From assembly GCF_026914185.1 (NCBI RefSeq), contig NC_070558.1:3348001-3412000 (forward strand): 64,000 nucleotides of DNA, read 5' to 3'. Shown piece by piece: positions 42,882 through 53,424 of this stretch. How positions within the stretch are numbered: the first letter of the stretch is position 1; every line of letters starts with the position of its first letter. The position numbers and the translations under genes are program-made. Below the pieces are notes generated by a model that made no database searches, was not told the origin of the DNA, and saw only the letters and a list, made by a program, of their open reading frames with translations. The stretch is from Puccinia triticina (lineage: Eukaryota; Basidiomycota; Pucciniomycetes; Pucciniales; Pucciniaceae).

Positions 42882-45800
42882 GACCAGGTTTTCAGTTCCC
42901 TTCCCTTACAACTGCAACCCTGGAAAACAACCAAAAGCAACAAACTGTAGACACTCATTCAGCAAAATATAAATCAACTCTAAAAAAAATAAAACCAGTA
43001 AACCAACCAATGCCATTATCTCTCAATCCCCCATTATCAAGGCCACCACTCTCCAGAGATCCTTACCTCACTCCTTTGAACCCATTTCCTCCACCATTCA
43101 CTCCTACCTCTAAGATTACTCAAGAAAGGCTGGACCTCATCGACTTTGGACCTCCTGGATGGCTCTCTCCTCAAGAATATCTCCTGCTGGTATGGGTAAT
43201 TGTGATTAGACAAGGTGCTTTGGCTTTTGTGGAAACAGAAAGAGGCCTTCTTAAACACACCTATGGACAGCCTTATATTATTCCAGTCATTTCCCATGAA
43301 CCTTGGCAACAGAAACCAATTCCAATTCCTGCACCCATCAAAGACCAGGTTATAGAATTGGTAAGGGAAAGACTCAGCACTGGCCTCTATGAACAATCCT
43401 TTTCCAGTTATTCCAGCCCTATATTTTGTGTAAAGAAGCAGGATGGTAAGCTCAGAATTGTACATGACCTTCAGAAACTCAACAAAGTCACCATTAAGGA
43501 CGCTGGACTACCACCAAAGACAGAGGAACTCATTGAATCATTTACTGGAAGGGCTTGCTATGGACTAGGTGATATTATGGGAGGATATGATGAAAGAGAA
43601 TTAGCTCCAGAATCCAGACCTTTGACCACCTTTGAAACACCCCTTGGAAGATTTCAACTTACCAGATTACCCCAAGGAGCCACCAATTCAGTTGCAGTTT
43701 ACCAGGCCCAAATGATGTGGATACTCCAGGATGAATTACCTCAACATATGGGAATCTTTGTGGATGATGGAGGTATAAAAGGACCAACCTCTGACTACAA
43801 TGAAGAAACTCTAAAGGACAACCCCCAGATCAGAAGATTTATCTATGAATATGCCATTACTCTGGAAAGGATTCTTTTCAGGATTGAAGAAGCTGGACTC
43901 ACCATCTCTGGGAAGAAATTTGCTTGCTGTGTACCTGCTCTGGATCTGGTTGGCCATGTGGTTTGTAAGGAAGGCAGAAGGATATCCATCAAGAAGCTCA
44001 ACAAAATTGAAACCTGGCCAACTCCCACCACTCCTTCAGATGTCAGAGGATTCCTAGGTATCTGTGTATATGTTAGGATGTTCATTAAAAATTACTCAAC
44101 CCTCACTGCTCCACTCAGAAGAATCACCAGGAAGGACTCCTCTTGGGATTGGACTGAAGATTGCCAGGATGCCTTTGAGGACCTTAAAAGGATTGTTGGA
44201 ACTGATATCACCCTAAAGAAACTGGACTATGGACCTGATGCTGGCTTAATCAAACTCTCAGTGGACTCCAGTGTTATTGCTGCAGGTGCTGTTCTTACTC
44301 AACAGGATTCTGATGGATTGGATAGGCCTGTGTTATATGAGTCAGTAGTCTTTTCACCCAGGGAATCAAAGTACTCACAATCCAAATTAGAACTCTGTGG
44401 TGTTGCCAAGATCATCAAGAAACTTCAAACCAAACTGTGGGGCCAACATTTTCAACTCAGAGTGGATGCCCAGTGCCTTATTGGAATGATCAACAACCCT
44501 TCACTTCCCAATGCCCCTATGAACAGATGGATTGGATTTATTCAGTTATTCTCCTATGACCTTGTTCACACTCCTGGAAAAACTTTCACCTTACCTGATG
44601 GACTTTCAAGAAGACCCCCTGATTCTGATGAAGATGATTGTCCTAGCTTTGATGAAGATGAAACCTGGATCAAACCTCACCCTGGATTTGGAACTAAACA
44701 TTCTTCTTTTGGCCTGCTTCTGGGGACATCAGCTAAGTTGGGGGAGGGGGTAAGTAACTTGCAGCAAGGAATTTGGAAGCACCTCCAGGAATACCTTTCA
44801 ACCATGAACAAACCTCCAGGATGCAGCAGCCTGGAATTCAAGCAAATTTTGCACAAATCAGCCAACTTCTTCCTTTCCAATGAAGTCTTGCACAGGATCA
44901 ACAAACCATTCTCCCAGATAGTAGTCACCTCTCCTTCAGCTCAGAAATCCATCCTCAATTCCCTTCATGAATCCTTAGGCCACAGAGGTATTGCTGAAAC
45001 CTACAGAAGGATTAAACTCAGATTTTGGTGGCCAGGTCTCAAGAGAGGTGTTACCAAGTGGGTCCAGTCTTGTGAAGCTTGCCAGAAGAGGAGTTCAAAA
45101 TTGCCAATGGAACCCAAGAAACCTACAGGAGCAGCAACCATCTTTGGAAGAGTCAGTTTGGATACAGTTCACATCAAAGCTGGCAAATGGAAGTACCTGG
45201 TAATTGCAAGAGATGACCTTTCTGGATGGGTAGAGGCAGTTGGACTAGAAAAGATTCAGGCAAAGAAAATCTCTCAGTGGTTCTTGTACAACTGGATCTA
45301 CAGATATGGAGCCCCTTGGTCAGTCACAGTGGATGGAGGCTCTGAATTTGGACAACAATTTCAAAAATCCCTTCTGGAATCTGGAATCAAAATCAAAGTC
45401 ACCACCCCTTATTATCCTGAAACAAATGGTATGGTAGAAAGAGGACATCAGGCAATTAAGGATACCTTGGTCAAGCTCTGTGGAAAAGAAGGCAAGAAGT
45501 GGAGGAATTATTTACCTTTAGTTTTATTTGCAGACAGAATTTCCACCAAGAGATCAACTGGTTACTCACCTTATGAGCTAGTTCTTGGACAGCCCCCCAT
45601 CTTACCCATTGATTTAGAATTGGAAACCTTCTTTGGAGTGGACTGGTCAAAGGTAGAATCAACTCAGGATCTTTTATTGGCTAGGACTCAGCAGCTTGAA
45701 AACAGGGATACCATCTTGCAGCAAGCACACCAGCAGCTTATGGATTCCAGGAAAAACTCTGTGGATTATTGGAACAAGAAGAAAACATCAAGGCAGCCAC

Positions 45801-46000
45801 TAAAGAAAGGTCAATTAGTAGTAGTGTATAATAAATCTTTGGACTCTCAGTTTGGCAAGCTCTTTGAAAATAAATGGAATGGCCCTTACAGGATCAAAGC
45901 TCAAAACCCAGGAGGATCTTACATCTTGGAAGAATTGGATGGCACAGAATTGGCCAGAAGGTTTGCTGCAACTCATGTCAAGGAATACCACTCCAGGTGA
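42876..46000 (+). CDS. Ty3 Pol: reverse transcriptase, RNase H, integrase
   Basis: About 1,040 codons without a stop, entered by -1 frameshift from gag (the open frame starts before 42876 without its own ATG). RT: SSYSSPIFCVKKQDGKLRIVHDL, LPQGATNS and the catalytic IFVDDGG (about codon 307 of the open frame). RNase H: VDSS, KLELCG and VDAQCL supply the acidic residues. Integrase: zinc finger HESLGHRG...CEACQKR, core residues in LDTVH, VDGGSEFG and NGMVERGH, then a GPY module (KWNGPYRI). There is no chromodomain. All catalytic motifs are intact, so the protein could be active. Confidence 0.94.
44735..44750 (+). other. internal copy of the polypurine tract
   Basis: AAGTTGGGGGAGGGGG inside pol repeats the sequence found just before the 3' LTR (AAGTTGGGGGAGGA), both preceded by GGGGACA. 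It may serve as a central plus-strand primer; the role is inferred from the match only. Confidence 0.4.
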
Positions 46001-46167
46001 AAACAATAAATAAGGAATAATCAATTCATTCCTCTTCTCTTTTCTCTTTCTCATCTTCTTACACAATAACATAAAAACAAAATAAAATCAAATCTATAAA
46101 CAAATCAGAAATAAAATCAATAAAAATCATTTTCAAACACTCTCAAATAAAATAACTAATTATAAAA

Positions 46168-46966
46168 TCAAAAGCTCACCTCTTCTTCTTTTATCACTAC
46201 ATCACCCTCTTCCATTTCACTTTTCTCCCTCTCCTTCTCTTTTCCCTTCTCCTTATCTAAAAAAAAAAAAAAAAAATAGAAATCAAAAGACATAAAAAGA
46301 AAATTAAAGCATAACATTAGTAAAAGTCCTCAATAAAGAATAAAAATAGAATATATTAGAACTTACCCTCAGCTCTTATCCTCTCCATTTCTGCTTCTAC
46401 TCTCCAACCATCTTCCTCCTCTTCCACTTGGTCCCTCATCCTTAATAATTCCCGGGCATTCCTCTCCTCAGTTTCCTCTATCATGGCATCTATTATGGAA
46501 TGAGTATCCATCTAAAAATCAAAATAGAAACAGGGGGTAGAAATATTAGTATTATAATCAACTCTCTCTTTTAAAAATTTCATCATATACATACAGAATC
46601 CAGTCAACATACATGTGCCAAAGCGTTGTGGAACCGGCTATACAACTTAAGACGGGCGTTTCGTGCGGTAACTGGGTCGTCGAGGTCCTCACGAGCAAAG
46701 GCAAGGAGTCCTTGTTGGATATAGCGGCGCAAGGCATCGACTTCTTCGGGTTTAAAAGAATCTCTCATACCGGCGTTGTACGCGTGAATGTTGTCGACGA
46801 ACGAGTGCGCTCTGCGAATAGAAAAGGGGATTTCGTAGGAAGGTCTAATGACGGCCTCTTCGTCAAGCTGCGAAGATGATATGGACGTATTGGATGAATA
46901 ATCTATCGAGTTTTCAATGATATCTTTCGGCGATGAGGGCGTGGAAGTGGCGCTGGAGGCAAACAT
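46168..46966 (-). CDS. antisense spliced gene carried by the Ty3 element
   Basis: On the strand opposite to gag-pol. Exons 46966-46613 (118 codons), 46511-46367 and 46256-46168 give 195 aa. Introns have GTATGT/TTTTTAG and GTAAGT/T-run-AG sites, and all joins keep frame. The N-terminal half is Ser-rich, then FSIRRAHSFVDNIHAYNAGMRD and VDALRRYIQQGLLAFARED; the C-terminal half is highly charged and probably coiled coil (IEETEER...KEKGKEKEREKSEMEE). No known domain is recognised. Exon 1 and the ~1.1 kb upstream are rich in CpG, unlike the CpG-poor gag-pol and LTRs, so this part may be captured host sequence. Confidence 0.7.
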
Positions 46967-48060
46967 TACGGATATTGTAGCGCGATAATGGGATTGTTCC
47001 GTTGGCCGACGACCTGGGGCCTTATAGATACCGCTTCTTATTCATATTATGAAGTCACTTTGGACGCCTTCACCGCTCAGAATTGTTTGGCGCGGATTCT
47101 CTTTCATTTTCTTAATTTTTTTGACTCTGGTGTTCGACCCAGTTTAATCTACCCTTTTCCAATATCTCCTGGCGCGTAAATACTGCGATCATTTCATCTA
47201 AACACCCTCTTCAGACGCGGGAGTCCATTTGGGCAGTCCCTCGGCGGTACCTTTGGTTTATTTCATTATGTATCCCTTGGATTTCAACTTCTTTGCGGTG
47301 GAAACCGCGGAAACCGTAATGAAACTTTGGAGCGTTTCAATAACGATTCGGCTGGCCTCAAAATACATATTACACCTTTTTAGTTTCATCTTTCCGATCT
47401 TGGCTTTCGTTTGAACTTGGTTTTAGCCGATTCTATCGAGCGGTTTTGGAATTATAAGTGCTCGAAGCTTTGTTAGGATTTACGCGGCCTCATTTACGGC
47501 TTTCATTCAGCGTCCACGGCGGCCCATTGGCCAAATTAATCTTTAATATTGCTCGGTTGTCCATTCATCTCCTCCTTCTTGCCTTTCTAATGAGCCTTAA
47601 ATCAGAACGTTTCATCGACGAAAACCCAAGTTATACCCAAAAACATATTACCTTACATTTACGCGGTGTTACTACTACGCGCGCCCGCGGGTTTCGCTTG
47701 GATCTTTAATCGGCCCTACACAACCGATAATCAACCCTTGAAAATAATCAGTATATACCATTTTAATCTGAAGAATCGGCTCTTTCGAATGAACTGGGTT
47801 TCGAGGATTTTCATCGAGCCGTTCCGAAGATACAGGTCGACCATTTCTTTCCTTTTTGTTGGCGTTCCGCACGCGCGCTTTCCGTATGGAGCCCCCGCTC
47901 AGATAACAGGACCCCTCTTTCGACATTACACGCGCAGGGACACATGTTCCATTCCCCGTCTGGACAAAATGAAGAGAAATAATGGATCATCTTTCCGGGA
48001 GCATTCATCCAGTCATTGGGGGGGAATTCCGGCATCATCATGATTATCATCACAATCAAT
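46967..48060. other. CpG-rich segment upstream of the antisense gene
   Basis: Base composition differs from the rest of the element: many CG dinucleotides (CGCGG, TTTCGA, ACGCGC), no long ORF with recognisable features on either strand. It is in the position of a promoter for the antisense gene. Composition returns to element-like (CpG-poor) at about 48050. Confidence 0.5.
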
Positions 48061-48093
48061 CATTCATATTCTAAATCTTTCTTCTCCACCATT

Positions 48094-48327
48094 ATGGTTA
48101 CTTCCACCACGGATTCCATTCCTGGGATTCAGCCTTATCCAACCCCCTCTCAACACAGGAAGTATAGATGTTTATATTGCTTTCAGAATGGTCACACCAT
48201 CAGGAGGTGCCAGCTAATTACTTATGATGCACATAGAGGATTAATTAGGAAAACTAGCAGTACTGGCGTATGGCTTTTAGATAATTCATTCATCCTTTTG
48301 ATTTATCTAGGTCTGTTAAGAGTTTAG
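48094..48327 (+). CDS. small CCHC zinc-knuckle ORF in the 3' region
   Basis: ATG at 48094. A CCHC knuckle, CLYCFQNGHTIRRC (C-x2-C-x4-H-x4-C), lies at residues ~28-41, followed by ITYDAHRGLIRKTSS. After ~65 residues another frame continues with more protein-like sequence (SRSVKSLVELLATAGTISETTQ), so this copy is probably frameshifted near 48290. The knuckle differs from that in gag. A nucleic-acid-binding accessory protein is the natural guess. Confidence 0.55.
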   Translation: MVTSTTDSIPGIQPYPTPSQHRKYRCLYCFQNGHTIRRCQLITYDAHRGLIRKTSSTGVWLLDNSFILLIYLGLLRV

Positions 48328-48659
48328 TTGAACTTCTAGCTACTGCTGGGACAATTTCAGAAACCACCCAATTGGATCAATAACATTCCTTGGACAGCTT
48401 ATCAACCTCCCTGGACTTCAAATTCTCTTCAAAGGACTCTACATTATATATTCAGACACTCAGAAACTCAGTTATTCAACCTCAAATCATTCACAAACCT
48501 TCAGAAACTACAATTATCAATCCCATCAATCATCATCATCATTGCATTGCTCTTCCTTAGCCTCAGTTAGGCGGGAAAATTATTGTATTCTTCAGAGTGG
48601 AAATTAGTCTAATATGTGTCTGTCTCAAGGATATTGCCTTCAGCAGAGTCAGATCTTCT

Positions 48660-48990
48660 TAAACATTCACCCCTCATTGATAATTGGACCTTCTTTTGGA
48701 TACTGGACTCTTTGGATTGGATACTGGACTATGGATACTCTGGATACATAGGACTATTGGACTTTGGATTGGACTTGGATACCTTGGACTCAGATATACT
48801 GGACTTGGCTTACACTTGGATTCTATTGGTTTTGGACACTGGACTCTGGATTTGGATTGCTACTCAGGACTTTGGATTTCACCTTTTGGAGGAAGAACAC
48901 TGGACTTTGGACTTTGGAATCTTGGACTCAACATTCTTCAACTCTTTCTGGATCACTCTTCTCTTTGGTGCATTGCCTGGGGACAGACAA
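48660..48990. repeat. degenerate TTGGACTTTGGA-type tandem repeat
   Basis: TGGACT, TTGGAT and CTTTGGA recur dozens of times at irregular 6-15 base spacing. All three forward frames stay open over much of it, giving WTLDFG/LDTLDS-type peptides, an artefact of the repeat. It sits just before the polypurine tract. Confidence 0.75.
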
Positions 48991-48991
48991 T

Positions 48992-49005
48992 AAGTTGGGG
49001 GAGGA
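48992..49005 (+). other. polypurine tract of the Ty3 element
   Basis: AAGTTGGGGGAGGA directly precedes the TG of the 3' LTR at 49006, the position where plus-strand DNA synthesis is primed. Confidence 0.75.
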
Positions 49006-49968
49006 TGTGGTGCTCCATTCCAAACCATAAGTAGTATTTTATTGCTTTTCTTTACATATATTCATCATTACATTGCCCATTTCCCCATAACCCTTCACAA
49101 ATACCTCATTATTATTGCATATTCAGATTCTACGCCAAATTTCACCTATAGTCACTGATACATAGTACCCCCTTATCTTCAATGGTTCAGTAGTTATAAA
49201 GGATATAAGACTTACAGACAACCTACATTCTTCATTAGTTACAATACTCATTTCATTAGTAACCTACTTGAATCATTACAGTAAATTCCTTTTACATATT
49301 TATTCTCACATACTAAACTCTTTACATACATTTCTTATTATGTACTATGCCTATTGTACACCTTACATTATTGGATCTGTGCTTACCTCTTTCAGTAGTG
49401 CTCATCATTACAAGTAGTTACTATGTTCTCATCACTCTTCCCCATTAGTACATTCTTTTATTCCCATAACCAGCATTCCCCTTTCAGCATTGCTCATCAT
49501 TACATACTGTTACTATGTTCACATCACTTTTCCTCATTTGTACAACCTTCATTCTCATAGCCAGAACTCCTCATTGTCTGTGCTCATCCTTCCTTCATAT
49601 AAGAACTGTCTTTCCCCCCTCACTTGTACCTCATGCAGAATTTATATATAATTTTAGATACAGAAATTATAAGTGCCCATTCTCATCAACCCATTGCCAT
49701 TGAACCATTGCCCATTGCTTTCCCCCCCTTTCAACCATTACTCCAACTCTCTTACCCTCAGTAGTCAGTAGTTAAGCTCATAGTACTAGCTCCTAAGATC
49801 AAGCAGAAATCAGCCACACCCTTTCTTCTTTTTCTTAGTGTTACTCTCATCCCCTCAGCATTAGTCAGGAAGGCAGCCTCTTCAGCACCCTTGCTTAGCT
49901 TACATTAGTACTAGTGTTGCTATCCATTTCCCTTCCAAGCTCTATTCTCCCCTTTGAGTAGTTCCACA
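49006..49968 (+). repeat. 3' LTR of the Ty3 element
   Basis: It starts TGTGGTGCTCC and ends GTAGTTCCACA as the 5' LTR does, but is 32 bp shorter and carries many substitutions. Confidence 0.9.
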
Positions 49969-49989
49969 GCGTCCAAACGGGGCCTTACT

Positions 49990-52942
49990 TTCTTTGTTTG
50001 AATGGTTGGATGTTTCAGAACCACTTGCTCCGCCCCCTTCACACCATTTTGATTCAATGGAAGAATTGTGTTCCTTCTGTCAAACCTGGACAAAACATCA
50101 TGGATACGTGGTGTGAAAGTCAAGACTCAAACTCTCACCCTGGGAAAAACATGTACATATCCTGTGATCATTCAGGTGGAGTTTGTGGAACCCAATCAAA
50201 TAAAACTGGTTGCCAAACAGCCTGCAAGAAGATCAGCTGTCCCTTCAAGCTCAAGGTCTAAGTACCCATTAGGAAAGATCTGACTAGCAAAACTTGGCTG
50301 TTGGAGGTACGCCATGCCAAGCACAACCATGAAGCATCTCCCAGACCTACAGCCCACACTGCTCACCAAAAAATCCACCCTGAGCAGTTGGAGGAGATGC
50401 AAAAGCTTTTGCAATCCAATCTCAAGCCAGCACAGATACTCTTGCAACTTCAAAAATCAGATAATGAAACATATGCAACTAACAAGACAGTTACAAACAC
50501 ATTACAGAAGATCTGGCTGGTAGATCACCAACCAAAGCATTATTGTCTGTCCTCAAAGAGTCAAACTGGACGTGGGACATCAAGGTGGATGATAACAGAT
50601 CTATTGAGAAACTTTTTTTTTTGCTCACCCAGGATTCACCTTGCTTGCATCAATCATCATGTTGCCATGTTAGATTCTACATACAAGACCAGTTGCTACC
50701 AACTCCATCTGCTCCATGTCATTGGCCAGGCCACATTGAATCAATCTTTCTCTATTGCCTTCTGTCTTTTGCGCTATGAAGATGTAGAGAATTATCAATG
50801 GGCTGTGAACAATCTCCTGAAGCACGTGTGGTTTCCCTTGGGGATTCCAAGGGTATTCATCACCGATTGAGACAACACCTTACGGAACACATTGTCAGAA
50901 GTTTTCCCCAATTCTCAAGTAAATCTTTGTGCTTGGTACATCAACAAAAACATAAAAACCAATTGCAAGAAGTACTTCCTTGCAGAGAATAAAATTCCAA
51001 AGTCCAAAGCAAGCAAACCTGATGATTCCTGGGTCAAATTCATGTCTCTATGGCAGCATTTAACCTATGCAAAGACATCCAATCTCTATGAAAAACATAT
51101 TGAAACTTTGAACAAGTTTCTGGTGAATCAACCAGCTGTGTGGGACTACCTTGAACAAAATATAACCTGGTCAAAGATCTGTTTGTTGCTGCTTGGGCTT
51201 GCCAGCACCCTCACCTCCAAAACCTCAACACATCAAGAGTTGAATCTGGTCACACAAATCTGAATAAATTTGTGACAAATTTTATGGGTGATCTACTTAC
51301 AGTGTTCAATACTCTATCTCTTGTGTTTGATGCTCAGATTAACCATGTTCAAATGTCAATTGGTCAAGATACCATCAAAACCCTGGTCAACATTCCTAAG
51401 TGCCTCATCCAGCTCCTTTGGAAGATATTGAAATTTGCAATCAAGTAGTGTCTCCTTCAGTATGATAAGATTGGGAAGCTTGATTCCACTGAAATGTGTT
51501 CAAAAACGCTTTTGATTGGCATAGGTATCCCTTGCGCGCATAATCTTGTGGAACTGTTGGAAATCCAAGATGTTTTGTCCCCAGGCAATTTTCACAAGCA
51601 GTGGCAATTAAATTATAATCCCAAAATCACAGTAAAAAAATCTTTTTAATCAAAATATGGCTATAAATTCAAATTTCTGATCAATCAATTGTGCTTCTAT
51701 TCACAGAAAAGAAACTCGGAGACCTTTGAATTGGATGAAGAGATCAACAAGCTGACTGTAGCCCTCTCTCAAGAAAAGATGACCAACCTTACTTGTATTC
51801 TGCAGACAATTAATCAAATTGCTGCTGGAAATCATGTTGCAGTCCCAATTCCAGCACCTGAAGTTAAAATGAAATGCAAAGGGAGGCTTTCACTTATGCA
51901 TTCCAAATCAACCAAACAAAATGCATTGGCATTTGAGATCATCAAAGCAAAGCTGAAAAAATGCTCAGTTGGCCACAAAAAGAGCCCTCAATGCTCCAAA
52001 AAGACAATCAAAGAGGATCAAAATCAACAACGGTGAAAACAACTACTCCAAAGCCAAAAAAGTGATTCAGAAAACAATTCAGAAGCAATAAAAATTGATT
52101 GTGAAAATGAGAATTCTGAAGGCAGTCAATCCAAATACAAGGGCAATTTGAATTCTGGATTGGAGAATGAAGATGAAAGCAAAGGCAATTGAGAAGCATC
52201 TGTTGGCAAATATCAAGACAGCAAAGGCAAAGGAGAAATATCTGTTGGTGAATTTCAAGACACAGTGGAAGTTGATTCCAAGGTCTTTTGTTTTCTCTTG
52301 TGTCACTTTATACTAACAAAAGACCTGAACTCGTGAATCTTTCTTATTTAGGCAACATACATCCCTCACATTCCGGTTAACTTGTGTCAGTACATCACAA
52401 GCATTTACAATCCTGCTTCCAATGGCAATTGCAGGTTTTCCTGCATTTCCAAAGCTCTTGATTACAACAAAGTTGGATGGCGCAGAGTCAGGAACAAGAT
52501 TTTAGAAGAAATTGCAGCCAATCCAGTGACATACTCCAAGCTGCACAGTGGTAATTGGTCTCTGTCTGAAATCATCAAAGGTCTCAAGGTCAAAAGCAAT
52601 CAATCCTGGATTGTTCCCCCGCCGGAAAAATGGATGGGGAAAATGGCACATGGCCAGATTCTTTCAAATTCTTATGCACAACCAATTGCCTTTCTTTTTC
52701 AGGATTGTTCTAGTACTTTTCTGCCCCTCCAATTAGGTACAAAGGAAGAGGGTACTAGAACTGACCCAATTTACCTGGTACACGCAAGAGGGAATCATTG
52801 GGTTTTGGCCCATGTTGAGGAGAAGAATGGTGCCTGGCCCATTCCTCCTCCAATTTTAGCCCCCAGGTTAACTTCTAAAAGCGCTAAAGGCTGGTCAAAC
52901 CATCTCAAAGATGGCCAGACTCTCTACAAAAATTCAAAATAG
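49990..52942 (+). pseudogene. MULE transposase with C-terminal OTU-like protease, degraded
   Basis: Pieces in order: a zinc-binding N-terminus (CDHSGGVCG...CKKISCPFKLK, 50160-50260), the MULE transposase core (VRHAKHNHEASP, MLDSTYKTSCYQL, HVIGQATLNQSFSIAF, WFPLGIPRVFITD), a C-terminal part (NLCAWYINKNIKTNCKK, IPCAHNL), a basic region, then an OTU-like domain (52380-52942) with NGNCRFSCIS, whose Cys (codon 52430-52432) is the expected nucleophile, and RGNHWVLAHV with the expected His. Defects: TGA at 50868-50870 inside FITD-stop-DN, frameshifts near 50110 and 50260, a TAG near 51448, and loss of the 5' end at the Ty3 LTR. A transposase-OTU fusion is known from rust MULEs. Confidence 0.88.
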
Positions 52943-53205
52943 CTTAAATATTGTTTCCTTGCTTGTTTTTTCTTCTTCTCATGAAAAACCTTCTGCTCTT
53001 TAAGCTCCACCCTAGCAAAAGGAAACTTCCAAGATTGGTGAGATAGAGTTCTGATTTATGTACTCCATTTCATGGAGTGCTGAATTGTGATTTGGAAACC
53101 ACCGCTTCCTCACTGCAGAGAAGTTGGGTTTGGGTGCACTTCAAGGTTGCTGAGGATGGCAAAAAGGTACAATGCCAAGTAACTACTAAGAATAAAAGCA
53201 CCCTG
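52943..53205. other. non-coding
   Basis: Nothing recognised apart from a short ACTCCATTTCATGGAGT hairpin near 53062. Confidence 0.4.
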
Positions 53206-53421
53206 CACCAGGAAAAATATACTTTCACTAGACTACAGGTGACATCAGCCCAAGTCCAATGAGCTCCGCACCATTTGCACAGCTGGGCAAATGGACAGCT
53301 CTCTGTAGGAAACAAAGGGGCCATTGTGGCCTAGTTGTTGTAGTAGCAGAGGAGGAACAAAGTAGCAGCCATTTTTACTTGATGTCACCTGATGTCTGGT
53401 GACAATTTATTTTTCCTGGTG
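53206..53421. mobile_element. 216-bp MITE with CACCAGGAAAAATA ends
   Basis: CACCAGGAAAAATA at 53206 is mirrored by TATTTTTCCTGGTG ending at 53421, with CTG on both sides (53203-53205, 53422-53424). The GACTACAGGTGACATCAGCC part is repeated in a truncated copy at 7193-7560. The 1.9-kb fold-back at 20571-22494 has the same ends. Confidence 0.85.
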
Positions 53422-53424
53422 CTG

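Larger units (their letters stand above)
39191..49968 (+). mobile_element. 10.8-kb Ty3-type LTR retrotransposon with extra genes
   Basis: 5' LTR 39191-40185, gag-protease 40410-42881, pol 42876-46000 in the -1 frame, an antisense spliced gene at 46168-46966, a CCHC ORF at 48094-48327, a polypurine tract at 48992-49005 and 3' LTR 49006-49968. Gag and pol have no stops. Yet the LTRs differ visibly (roughly one base in ten over the first 150 bp, and 995 against 963 bp), and flanks GTCCGG and GCGTCC show no target duplication. The element truncates the chromovirus on its left and the MULE on its right. Confidence 0.9.
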
